From Camellia lanceoleosa (Eukaryota; Streptophyta; Magnoliopsida; Ericales; Theaceae), in NCBI GenBank assembly GCA_025200525.1, contig CM045770.1, forward strand, positions 88,994,084 to 89,058,083: 64,000 nucleotides of DNA. Reading direction: 5' to 3'. Within the stretch, counting starts at the first letter, position 1; the number at the start of each line of letters is the position of its first letter. The position numbers and the translations under genes are program-made. Positions 22,423 through 33,429 of this stretch are shown here, in pieces. The notes beneath the pieces were generated by a model. The model ran no database searches, was not told where the DNA came from, and was given only the letters and a program-made list of their open reading frames with translations.

Positions 22423-23703
22423 ATATTTTTCTCTAATGATGTACATATGTATCATTAAGACAATATAATATAGATTGAACATTTCTAATTATGTGCAAGG
22501 TAACATTTGATTTTAATAGATATTTTATAAATAAAATATGTACAACCTAATACATATAATTCTTTAAAAAAAAATACAACGTTTACTAATTTGCACGACA
22601 AAATAAAAGTTAAAAAAATTATACATTATAAATTCATAAAATATTTTAATTTGGTAGTGACATGAGACTAAGAATTACAAACGCTGCAAATAATATATAA
22701 GATATAAAAATAATAATAATAATAAATTAATATTATTTTTCTTTGTTGTACGAAGATTAAAATAAAATTTTATATTATTTTAATAAACAGACATACTTTA
22801 ATTAATAGATTATAAACATAATTACTAGTTACAAAAATAAATAACAAACCCGATTTAATTTTTTTTTTATATTATTCTCTCTATGTTTTTTTTTAAAATA
22901 AAGCGGTCAAATTATTTAAAATGAACTAAAAAAAAAAATGCCCAATTGCAAAATAATATATAACTGTACACCCCCAATCGATTGGCAAATGATAAAGAGT
23001 CCTTTTGACCAAAATTCTTAAAACCAAATACCATGACAACTCCAACTATGTGGGGCGTGATTTATAATTAATTTTATAATTTTTATATACTTGATCTCAT
23101 AGTTATCAAATATGTTGCTTAACATAGCAAGATAAACTCCTCTCAGCTATTTTGTGTTGTAAACGTGATTGAATCAGTTGAGTCTTTTACTACCATCTTC
23201 ACATCATACTTTATATATATATATATATATAATAAAAATAAATATTAATATTATTATTATTATTATTATTATTATTGTATTATATTATATTTTTTAGTTA
23301 TTAATCAAAAGATAAATACCTTATTATAGTTTCAACATTATGATGTTTGTAATGACAACAAATATTTTTACCATAATAATCTTCAACCTTCACATAATAG
23401 GTCTTGCATAAATCAACCCACAAATTATCAATATTTATTTATTCAACAAATCCAACAATACCAAAATGTTGGACCTGCACACAATGTTAAATTTATTAAA
23501 TATTGAATATATTATATATCAATATTTTTATAATTTTTGTTGTTAAAGATTAAGAAATCTTATATTAGGCATATGTACAAAATTTCGTATTCAAATTTTT
23601 TTAGCATTTGATATTGATAATGACTGTGAAATTGAGATTCATTTCCCCGATTCCAAGAGGCCAACTTTCAAGCACATTCTTCTGCAGTAAATTTTTTTAA
23701 CAT
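22423..23703. other. AT-rich intergenic sequence with microsatellites
   Basis: No genes seen. Contains an (AT)n run near 23212-23230 and an (ATT)n run near 23248-23277. 22659-22710 resembles 59805-59857 (GAGACTAA..ATT and CAAATAATATATAA in both). Confidence 0.6.
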
Positions 23704-23768
23704 AATATATACTAACGGCCGAGGCACACGCGATGCATGTGCAAATTGAGAAAAAAGTTATATATAAG
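23704..23768. repeat. Dispersed repeat, copy 2, interrupted by the LTR at 23769
   Basis: Matches 22362-22422 until AAAAAAGTTATAT, where the LTR TGTGAGTAAG begins a few bases later. This copy keeps CpG sites that are TpG/CpA in the other. Confidence 0.72.
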
Positions 23769-24297
23769 TGTGAGTAAGTTTCTGACCACACTGCCAACTC
23801 AATATTCAACTGGAGAGCACTGGCGGAATAAATAGCACCTGAATGACCTGCAACAGAAAGAAGAGATTCCGACGGTGGTCCGTCCACCCGGAGGCACTCC
23901 AACATTGAAATCAGTTATCTCAAAGATAATTAATAGTACTTAACTCACTGTTCAGAATATAAATTGCGTACCTTAGACCCATGGGGGTGCCTCTCTTTTA
24001 TAGTTTACACAATCCTATAGAAGTCTAACTTCAATGGACTTTAGCTCAATACTCATCTTGGACTCTCTAATGGATAAAGATAAACTCCATAAGAGCTTTA
24101 TCCTTATCCAGACTGAGTTCCTTCTTCATTCTAGGACTCTTGTCTCTTATCCACTTATCCCGGATCCCAATACCTTCGGAGATAACCTCGGCTTAGCCGA
24201 GATCACCTCGGTGTCATGACCAGGACACGTGGCACCTTGACTGACACGTCGACGACACCTTGGCCACGTGTTGGTACTTAGAAAATATATCCCCACA
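23769..24297 (-). repeat. 3' LTR of a Tat-like gypsy element (529 bp)
   Basis: On the minus strand it starts TGTGGGGATATATTT at 24297 and ends CTCACA at 23769, so the ends are TGTG...CACA. A polypurine tract lies directly before it. A TATA box (TATAAAAGAGAGG, near 24002) is followed by a leader with GGAGTGCCTCCGG, a motif seen in many plant gypsy LTRs. The left boundary is supported by loss of similarity to the repeat at 22362. No second LTR is present. Confidence 0.75.
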
Positions 24298-24312
24298 ACT
24301 GCCCCCTAGTTT
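24298..24312 (-). other. Polypurine tract next to LTR 23769-24297
   Basis: Minus strand reads AAACTAGGGGGCAGT immediately before the LTR start TGTGGGG. A G-run tract of this shape is typical of gypsy second-strand primers. Confidence 0.78.
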
Positions 24313-25247
24313 CTATTACCTCGGCATCCTGAGGTAATGGAACCTATATCATTCATGTCGGCTATCTTGCCAAGGTCATAATACACCGGCTTCTCAAATC
24401 AGGTCCTGTAGTCTGTCTCATCAAGGTTTCAGAATTTTTATCCAAGATTGTCCAAGTTTCTCAGTCGAGATCATCCTCCAGGCCAAGGTACTGTTCCAAA
24501 AAATCAAGAATTCCAAGAGCTCCCTCACGCGTATGAGCTGTCATGCAAAATAAACCAACCGTTTCTGCCACTCGTTTGTCCCTCACTGGACCGTGTCTGA
24601 GACGCGTGTAGATACCCCATTTTTGACCGACCTTAAGACTCAGATGTCACCGATTGAGCGCTCGGTGATGTTGCATATTGTGCTCGTTCAAAGGTTTCAG
24701 AGTCTCGACTGCGAGCCTTGCCTCCGGACTTCCGGACTCTTTTATGCCTTGCCTCGGTTTGCGAACCAAGCCCTGATTTCTTTGTTTTCTCTTCCCCAAG
24801 GGAGGGAGAGGTCTCGTAGGCCATCTCTCAGTGGCCGTAGGCTACGTTTCGTGGTCGTAGGCCATTTTTCCCGTTTGGAGCTCAGTTTTCGATTTTTCAG
24901 AGTCGTCGACCGTGTACCCCGGTTCGGGACCGCTTAACCACCTCTGTTTGCTCCGGTTTTTGGCACACACCTTGTTTCCTCTCTTTTGAGAGACACTGTG
25001 GCCCGAGAGACCGCCTTCGGGGTCAAACGCCACTTCCGATGCCTAACAGCCTATTTTTAGGACCTCGAACTGCGTTTTTTGTCCCCCAAACCTTCGTTTT
25101 GCATCTGTCTTGGTCCATTTTTGGCAGGGACCTTATTTTCATTGTTAGAAAGCTTGTAGGAGGGTGGGAGGCTAGTAATTTTTCTAAAAAAACCAGCTTT
25201 TTTGGTCAAAAGTGGTTCAGCATAAACCTAGGAAGGAGGAAAACATC

Positions 25248-25527
25248 TGCGCGGTTTCACCGAAACGGGCATAACTCTTTGCATAAAAGGAATTAAGATA
25301 TGAGGCCACCACCGTTGGAAAGCTTACTTCTGGGGTTTCATTTTACACTCAAGAATCTCCTAAGGACAAGTCCGAGCGGGGGAGATATGATTGGTTGAAG
25401 TAGGAGATTAATCCGGTTGGACCGAATCTACGCGGCTTCACCAAAACTGGCATAACTTTTTCCACAGGAGGAATTTTAATGCAAGGTTTACGGCATTGGA
25501 AAGCTAACTTCTGGGGCTTCATCCTAA
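25248..25527. repeat. Diverged direct duplication of about 100 bp in the solo LTR
   Basis: 25248-25345 and 25427-25527 share GCGG.TTCACC.AAAC.GGCATAACT and GGAAAGCT.ACTTCTGGGG.TTCAT. These are two units separated by about 80 bp. Confidence 0.75.
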
Positions 25528-25676
25528 GAGGTGGCTGGCCACCTTTGACCTTTTTGACCTGGTCGGCCGACCAGGTAAAGTGGCCAGCCGACCACTTGAA
25601 CCTTTTGAACTGGCCGGCCGACCAAGAGAGGTGGTCGGCCGACCACCTGGCCCTTTTGCACCTGGTCGGCCATTTT
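25528..25676. repeat. Array of GGTCGGCCGACC palindromes
   Basis: Four to five units built around TCGGCCGA (or the variant GGCCGGCC), spaced by about 20-30 bp with CTTTTGAACTGG/CCTTTTTGACCTGG spacers. Each unit can form a small hairpin. Confidence 0.85.
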
Positions 25677-26087
25677 TGTCTCCGTGAGTGTATTCCAGCT
25701 GTGCCAGCTATTTTTCACTTGACCCACTGTCCGAGGGTCTCCCTTTTTGGGGGAGAAATTTGAATTGGTTTTCCCCCCCCTTTTCTTTCCCTCTCTCCCT
25801 CTATAAAACCAGCACTCAAACTTCATTTTCAAGAGTTAGAAAATTTGGTTAGAGCATTATACATACAACTTCCATATCTCCCTCATCCAAGCTCCAAAAC
25901 CCTAATTTCTTGGCCATTTTTACCATACAACCTATAGCACCACACCACCATCATCCATTCTAGCCTTTTGGAAGACATTTGAAGAGGTTGGAAGCTCACA
26001 AATTTGGTCCAAAAGCTGCTGGTATGCTACTCTTCAAGGGTGAGTTCTCTCTTCCTCTTTTCTAGTCTTTTCTTGCTTCATCTATAA

Positions 26088-26690
26088 GTCATATTTGATT
26101 ACATTTTTGGGATCTGACCCAAACTGGAAATAGTCTTATTTTGAGCTCATCTTCATGTTTGATCAAGGAACTTTCTCTGTTTGAGGCCATTTGCTACCCC
26201 TTTCCCTTTATCTCTCTTTTAGGCCTATTTCTTGCATGATATATTAGCCCTGTTTGTAAGCATTTCTGGGATTTGATCCAAACTATAAAGTGTCTTATTT
26301 TGAGCCCCTCTTCAACTTTGTTGAAGGTCTCTTCACTGTTTGAGGCCAGATACTACCTCTTACTCTCTATCTCTCTATTTTGGGGCTATTTTTGCATCGT
26401 ATTTTAGCCCTACTTGTGAGCATGTTTGGGATTTTTCATAAACTGTAAAGTGTCTTTTTCTGAGCTTCTCTTCAACTTTGTTGAAGGGATCTTTACTGTT
26501 TGAGGCTATCTACTGTCCCTTGTCTCTAATCCCTCTTTTAGGGCCATTTTTTGCATGATATATTAGCCCTATTTGTGAGCCTTTTTGAACCTCGAACTAA
26601 ACTGAAAATAGTCTTTTTTTGACATCATCTTTATATTTTATTAAGGTCTATTCTCTATTTGGGGTCATCTTCCCCTATGCATGCTTCATT
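26088..26690. repeat. Tandem subrepeat, about 158-bp units x ~3.7
   Basis: Units begin near 26088, 26250, 26410 and 26567. Each holds GGGAT.TGA.CCAAACT, GTCTTATTTTGAGC, TTTGTTGAAGG, CTGTTTGAGGCCA, ATCTCTCTTTTAGG and GCATGATATATTAGCCCT in that order, with divergence rising to the last partial unit. Confidence 0.88.
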
Positions 26691-27559
26691 CTTTCATGAT
26701 TAGGGCTATACATTAAAGCACTTGTGTTGGCCATGGTTTGGCTATACATTAAGGTCTATTCTCTGTTTGGGGTCCTCTTGGCCATGCTTCAGTGGCTTTG
26801 ATGCAGTTTTGAGTCTCAAAATCAGAGGGGGGTGACCCCCTCTCACCTTGTTTTATTTGTTGGTCTTTTTGGCCTTCCAAAGAGGCCCTATCTTGCATGC
26901 CTTGTTGACTGATTTTAGAGCCAATTTGGTGAGTTTTAGGGCTATCATATTTGATTTTCAGAGTTGTTTGTGCCATGCTAAGTGTCCTTGATGCATGTGC
27001 TTAATAACCCCTTTGTATGCCCTCTAAAAGAACCCATCATTAGTGCATATGTTGGTTGCATTTCAGAAGTTATTTGGGCATGTTTTGGTATGTTTTATTC
27101 ACTAATTTTTGCTAGTTTGATGAGTTCTCACTTGCTTCATATACATGCCATGTAAATCATGTTTGCTAGTCAAAATTGCATGCTATTTTAGTCCATCTTG
27201 CTAGCATCTTTTGGCCATGCTTTGAACTAGAAATGTTCATATTTTGGGACTACCTTGGTTCTGTATTTATTCTTCATGATCAAATAATGCATGTTTTGTA
27301 TAGCTATAGGTCAATGCATGTGCCTAGTTTTGTGTTTCGAGACCATTCCATGCATCGAGTGCCATGTTTCCATGTTTCGGGGTCATTTTGCATCACATTT
27401 CAGTATTATAACTTGCATGTTTGAATGCCATATTTCATGCCTTGTCAGAGTGGCATTTGTTCCTTAGGATCGGTCATCGGTATGCATACATGTGTGCACG
27501 TATCTCGAGTGTCTCATTTTCATCTTATGGCCACTGATGTGAGTGTGGCTGAGGTCCAC

Positions 27560-27710
27560 TCATGTTTGCATAAGTCCATCATGCATTGCGTATGCCATTT
27601 CATTTCATAGCATTGCGTATGCTAGGTTGCATGTTAGAGCATTACGTATGCCGTGTTACATCGAGTATTGTGTATGCCATTTCATAGCATTGTGTATGCT
27701 TGGTTGTATA
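27560..27710. repeat. Short tandem repeats, CATTGCGTATGCC units
   Basis: Five copies of (C/T)ATT(G/A)(C/T)GTATGC followed by variable 10-15 bp, about 22-28 bp apart. They give the repetitive translations seen in ORFs of this area. Confidence 0.8.
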
Positions 27711-29432
27711 TTAGTTGCATTCATATATGTCATGCATATTGCATTGCATTTGGGATAGGAGTTAGCCCGAATACGGGGAAACGAGGGACGTTTCGTACTC
27801 TGAGTGACGGAACGTGTCTCAATTCCCAATCGCCGACACTCCGGATTATCCATGATGGAGTTTAGGCCTTGTTATGTTTATGTGTGCGTTCATTCCATAT
27901 TGAGTCGTGCAAATCGACTCCTCAGCTATCATGCATCGAGATGCGTGATTGGTGGCACGAAAATCGAAGACTACGCTCCTTGAAGAGTGGTCAAGCATAC
28001 ATATGTGAAAATAAATTGCCATGCTCCTTTCCTGCTCTCTGTTGCAGCAAATCAGAAACCAACAATCTCTTGGGACTTCGTGTAATATTCCGGGCATAAT
28101 CATAAACAGAGGATAATCGGGGCATCGCGATGGATTTTCGCGTCAAGCAACCCGAACATACATCATTCATCATCCGGAGCAGAGTCGAGGCAGTCCCTAG
28201 CTTGCATGCCAATTTACTGCTTTCCTAGATTAATTTGTTAATTAATTATGATTTTGTATTTATTCGGACTGTAATTATTCATTTGGGACTGTATATTATT
28301 TATTTGGACCCTCCGAGCGAGGGCAATGTTGTAATAAGTGTGTGTGCGTGTGATGTATGTCTTCCAACCCCACGTCTTTCTCCCTTTTATTTACCAGCTT
28401 ATGATGGTTAGAATATGGCATATTTCAATTAGCATACAGTATGATAGCATCTTTGCACTCATTCATCTGTTTTGCATGCACTGGGCTCGGCGCATCATAA
28501 CTCGCTGCATTGTATTTCAATTCCAAGTTGAATACGTGTTAGCTGTAGCATTCCATATGCCATGTTTAGAATAGCCAAGCCTACTATAGTTGCATTTTTG
28601 CATGTGTTGCATTAGGCATATCTGTATAGTTAGGATCATGCATGGATTTCAAACATAGCTTCTGTTTTGGCTTGGAGTACTCGGTAAGTTTTTACGCTTT
28701 AGCATCCTTGCATGTGTGTGAGTGACTGCCATGATAGCATGCTTACCATGAGGCTATTTGTTTATGTGATATAATTGCCTGAATGCCTGTAGGTGAAGGT
28801 TGGGTTATTTGGATTGGAACAATGCATTGACTGTGAGTTTTAAGCCCACTAGATAGTGGCAAAACCATGTTTTCTAAGCCCACCCAAGGGTGGCAAAATC
28901 TGCATTTTAAGCCTACTTGCAGGTAGCAAACCATCTTTCAAAAAACAAACATGAAACGTTTTGTTTCAATTCAGGCGATCCAGTCTATACTTGTATGTTG
29001 TGCGCATCACATAGTAAATCTAGGCTAATAACCGGAATAAGAATGCGTAATGTTTTCAAAACTAGATATCATGGTTAGTAAAGGCCGATCTTTGATCGGG
29101 CGAGCGGGGGTGCTCACGAAGTGACCTTCCCCAATCGTACCAAGTTCCCGAGCCGAGGCAACTTAGGTGATGACGGACACGTGGCCTTAGACAACAAGTC
29201 AGGGTTTCCTAAATTTCTCAAAAATAAAACATTTAGGTGGCGACTCTGTATCTGGCAAAGCAGTCCATGTTTGACACTTCTTTCAAAAATCTGTTTTCTC
29301 AAAATGATTTGCCGGATTTGGACTCTTTGGTTCAGATTAAGAACCGTGACAATTAGAGTCCTGAACTGTAGTAAACCCAAATGAACAGAATGGGATTTCT
29401 CTCCCGGGGCGTTCGGGGACGTCTACAACGCG

Positions 29433-30249
29433 CTTGTAGGCCGTCTTGTGTCTGGGCGCGCCGTCTGACCAATGCGTTGTTCTAGGCTTATCAATTTCCT
29501 TTCGCAGCCTTTTCGCATTTTTGACAAAACTTCCATTTTCTTCGCGTCTTTTCATTCTTCACCTTCGTTTCTGAGGTTTTCTCTCTCTCTAGCTTTTTTC
29601 CAAAAGATCTGCCATTGTTCAAGCTTTTCCTGGCTCTACAACTTGCTGTATTCGTCTCCTCTGGCGTGATTTTCACCACTTTACCATTTTTGCAACCGTT
29701 GTCTGACTTCGGCAATCCTCATACCAGCTTCACTTTTTCTGGTAAGCCACTATTTCTCCTGGTTTTAGTTCTTGTTGCTCTTCAAGAAGTTTTGCTTCAT
29801 TACTTGTTGCCATTGATGTTTTGCTCAAGTATTTGATTTATGAATCATGTATCTGAGTGTGTCTATTTCATGATTTTGCTTTCGCCCATGTCTTGAATAC
29901 ACACACTACTTACAATTTTCTTGCACTTTTGCCACTATTTTTGGCCTTTATACCCTTGCACTCACTTCTGGCACAGTGTTCTTGATAGTTCATCATTGTT
30001 CTTGATTCTGAAACACATTATTGCTTTTTCTGTTTTCTATGACTTTTCCAGATTCGTGCCTTCAATCTTCGTTTCCATAGATCTAGGTTTGGGATTTGTT
30101 TGTAGAACCCACGAATTTTAGAAAAAACTGAAATGATTCCCCGTAGATTTTGTGTATTTTTAAGCTTTAGCCGAGGTCCCTAAAACCCTCCAAAACACTC
30201 CCATCTGAAATCTAACTCTTCCAGTTAAGCCGATATCATGGGTATGTGA
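29433..30249. other. Internal, mostly non-coding sequence of the Tat-like element
   Basis: This continues the sequence interrupted by the solo LTR at 24606. It is pyrimidine-rich on the plus strand (29500-29700), with short frames only. It lies between the minus-strand LTR and the plus-strand ORF at 30250, and could be the leader of that ORF. Confidence 0.45.
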
Positions 30250-30789
30250 AAGCATAGGGTAGACACCCTGACCAAGTTAGAGCACTTTAGGCGAGAATTT
30301 GACATCCATGCCGACGTTCATCTAAGGTTGGCTGGGGAGGATGACTCTATAATGCCCACCACTGATTCTATGCCCTTCCCTGTTGTAGCCTTTATCGAGT
30401 GCGAACTTCAACTCCCACTCAATATCCTTTTCCGTGAGATAATCCATTACTATAAGTTGAACCCAATGCAGCTTGCCATCAATTCTTACCGAGTCATAAA
30501 TGGTATAATAGCCTTAGCCAAACAAGAGAATGCTAGGGTTACCTTAGCCGACATCCAATACTGCTACACCATGTGCGGCCTTAAAAGGGACACAGGCTAT
30601 GTTTACTACCTTAAATCGAGGTCCACAAAGTACAAAATCGTTGCCGACTTCCCAGACTCCAACAAGGGAGCTAGGGATGATTACTTCATTACCTCGGGGA
30701 ACTGGGAGTTCGCTCCAAATGAGGACCTCCACCTCTATCCTTGTGAAGCCCCTGAAAAATGTATTCTCTTTAAAAACCCTAATGTTTGA
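30250..30789 (+). pseudogene. Plant transposon-associated ORF, antisense to the LTR at 23769
   Basis: The frame is open from 30250 to 30789 (about 179 residues) with no ATG near its start; the first Met comes after the conserved part begins. It contains LTKLEHFRREFDIH, then FIECELQLPLNILFREI, YYKLNPMQLAINSYRVINGI, IQYCYTMCGLK and DYFITSGNWEF. I recognise this pattern (N-S-Y-R followed by a Cys-containing YCY block and SGNWE) from ORFs linked to plant LTR elements, often annotated as putative transposon proteins; activity unknown. A start may be missing or upstream beyond a frame change (TGA at 30247-30249). It reads toward larger coordinates, away from the minus-strand LTR on its left. Confidence 0.6.
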
Positions 30790-31400
30790 ATTATTTTCTT
30801 AAAGCCCCTTAGTTCCTTGAATTATTTCGAATCTTGTCGGTTAGCATTTTATTTTATTTTATTTTTATCAAAACAGGAATATCCTAGCCGAATTAGGTTC
30901 CTTAGCCTAATTTAATTTAATTCTACATAAGTAAGGTTCCAATACATGAGTTTAATTCAAAGCCCTTACTCTTTATTTAAATTCAAGAATTACCCCAAAA
31001 CTAGTACATGTACTTTTATATTATAGGTACCATCAATCAAATTGAGATCTATATATGTATATATATATATATATATACATTGGGAGATGTGCCCCTAGTA
31101 CCTAAATTGAATAAAAAATAAGCCCCATCACCCTTCCTAATGGCCGGCCACCCTAGAAAGATGTGAGGAACCTATTTTCAAGAATTGTAATCATGGTGTT
31201 CTAAAAACCCTAACACCTAGTACCCCTAGACCTAGGGTTTTGTTTCCAATACTAGATTCATTTCAACTAGAGACCAACTAGATATTGTCTAATCCTATGA
31301 TTAAGCTCCCTAATCATTCCTATTCCATTAGACTCCAAGAAAATCCTAACTTTTCCACCCAATTCCAACTAGTGGGCTTTTATGTCTTTTTACAACAAAA
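30790..31400. other. Boundary zone between Tat-like element and plus-strand gypsy LTR
   Basis: AT-rich, with an (AT)n tract at 31046-31078. The left end of the next LTR lies in this zone but I could not fix it; TGTCGGTTAG at about 30835 is one candidate start. No gene seen. Confidence 0.4.
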
Positions 31401-33381
31401 TTTGCCTATAAATACCACTACTCCCTAGCATGGCAAACACAAACAACACACTCATACACACATTCGGCCTAAAGGAGAGAAAGTAGAGCAAGAGAGAAGT
31501 CTTGAGAGAAAGAGGAAGAGGAAGGAAAAGGAGAGCTATCTTGTTCAAAGCTTAGCAAGTAAGCCACAGCACAACCTTCTCTTTCATTTTCGTTTTTTAA
31601 ATACATGTTCTTAAAGGTTCTAAACATTGTTTTCAGATGTGTTATTAATGATTTCCTTGTGTTAAAAATGATAAGAGTTGAGCCATGATCCTACCTTTCT
31701 TATAGTTTCCCTCATTTTGGTACAAAACTATCTTTTTCATGCCAATCTCTCAAACTTTCCAAAGGCACACCTTCAAGCAAATTTTCTGAGTTTAATATAT
31801 GTTAGTTAGCATGCTTTCATCACAAAAGAAATGAAAATTTTCCCTTAGTGGATCTCTTTTCTCACAAATCTTCTTGTTTTGGGTATTGTGCCTTAGAATC
31901 TGTTTTCGCAATGAACTTTCAAAATTTCTATAAAAATGTATAAAATTATTCTGGACCTCTATTTTATGTCAAAATCTTCCTTAAGGATTTTTCTTTCAAC
32001 TAAAATTGGTTTCATGGAAAAACAGTGAGCGGTTTACAAGAAAATCAAATTTTCGTAACGGTCGACGAATCTGGACAGCACTGGTGTGTTTTCTAATTAA
32101 CTTAAAATCTAGAAAAGCTATCCCATTTCTGAAATATGTTCTGGAAACTAGATTAAATTCTCTACAAACCATAGGAAGGCTGAGTCCAGTAAAAATTCTA
32201 AAATAGCCGTTTTCATTCTAATCCTTATGTGATATTGAATCTGGAAATTCTGTTGTGTATGGATGTTTTATGCCCTTGTGTTCCTGAAAATGCTTATTAG
32301 CTTATGATCATATCTTGGCATGATATTATATGTGTTATGGTTATGTTCTTTATCTTCTTCGTCTTAATGATGCATGCTTATGTGGATATTATTATCTTGT
32401 TAAGTTGGTCTAACCTTAATTTAAAACATTTAACTCAACGGAAAACTTAATTGGGATGGTATTGGGTTTTCGATCACTTGAGTAATGAAAAGATGATAAT
32501 GTGTGATGTATGGATTGTTGGGATGCGTTCCCTATTTGGAAGTTGAAGTCTTGCGCAAGTGGTTTTCAGAACCCTTGAACGGAGCGGTTGTATTCGGACC
32601 CTAGATGGTTTGGTGTGAGGAGGGATTTGGGCAAGGTCCATTATTACTGTCTCTTTTGAGGCCCTACGGTTGGCGCAACGCAGTACATAACCGTTGGTAG
32701 ACATCTAAGGTTAGTTCTGTAACAAAGTAGCAAAAGAGGGGGCATACCAAATAATCTGTGTCCGATTCTTGTGGTTGGGAGGACGAAATCTCTTTGGGAG
32801 ATTTTTAGTTTACTAACATCTAACTTGTAACCCTTTATTTATTTAGTTGAGTATCATGCTTTACTACTTGATGTTATATTTGTGATTGTGTATTGGACTG
32901 GGAAAAAAGGGCTGGGTGTGTGTGTGTTTACTGGGCATTCAAAGCTCACGGCGTATCATGCCAGGTGTCGAAGAGGAACTTATAGCTGGAGACGACGAGC
33001 CTAAAACCTTCGAAGACTTTTGGCTATTTCAGGAAAGTTAGAAATTTTCTTTTGATATTTTGTAAGACTCATATGAAGATTTAAATTCTCTTTTGGGATG
33101 TAATGTAATAGAACAAGGTTTTGAAATTAAGAATATTCATGGTTATTATGTACTTATACTCTATGTATATATGTATACACCTTATCGTTGCTTATGAGAC
33201 CTTGTGTCAATACCTTTTAAGATCTGTCAAAAGGGTAGTGCACTGCCTAAGAAAGCCGGACTTAGAAGGGAGACTAATTTGACTCATCCGACAATCTGGG
33301 ATCTTACTTGGTTATTGACCATAGGACTCATTAGTGACTCTCCCTTGACTGCAACCAATAGTGTAGATTCAGGGCGTCACA
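31401..33381 (+). repeat. 5' LTR (TATA to end) of a plus-strand gypsy element; left end unresolved
   Basis: The LTR ends CAGGGCGTCACA at 33381, next to a tRNA-Met primer site. A TATA box (TATAAATA, 31407-31414) is followed by an A/C-rich leader. Everything between is non-coding. The LTR would be at least 2 kb, as in Tekay-like elements. The true left end is probably 300-600 bp further left. Confidence 0.65.
31407..31414 (+). promoter_or_regulatory. TATA box of the plus-strand LTR
   Basis: TATAAATA followed about 30 bases later by an ACACAAACAACACACTC leader. This is a typical core promoter arrangement for an LTR. Confidence 0.6.
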
Positions 33382-33384
33382 ATA

Positions 33385-33396
33385 TGGTATCAGAGC
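33385..33396 (+). other. Primer binding site, initiator Met tRNA type
   Basis: TGGTATCAGAGC, three bases after the LTR end GTCACA. Confidence 0.93.
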
Positions 33397-33429
33397 CTAG
33401 GTTCAACCCTTACCCACGCGTTTCGACCT

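Larger units (their letters stand above)
24602..29432. mobile_element. Solo LTR, 4821 bp (24607-29427), with 5-bp target duplication ACGCG
   Basis: The sequence begins TGTAGATACCCCATT and ends GGGGACGTCTACA, so the termini are TGTAGA..TCTACA. It is flanked by the identical 5-mers ACGCG at 24602-24606 and 29428-29432. No gag, pol, primer site or second LTR is found inside. Such size and the GGTGGCGACTC motif near 29237 fit LTRs of Ogre/Tat-type elements (inference). It therefore looks like an LTR left by recombination between the two LTRs of a full element. The many ORFs inside (24593-24937, 25479-25763, 27176-27865, 28338-28574 and others) carry no known domain. Confidence 0.88.

Noticed and set aside
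27560..27710. CRISPR-like array
   Set aside because: Repeats are short, degenerate and without unique spacers of constant length; the DNA is from a plant nucleus.
27176..28574. Possible cysteine/histidine-rich peptides
   Set aside because: They come from the GCATGC-rich short repeats of the LTR; Cys and His are a result of TGC/CAT codons.
24593..29836. More than 20 ORFs of 60-115 codons
   Set aside because: They lie in a solo LTR or its flank, overlap each other on both strands, and have no domain or codon pattern.
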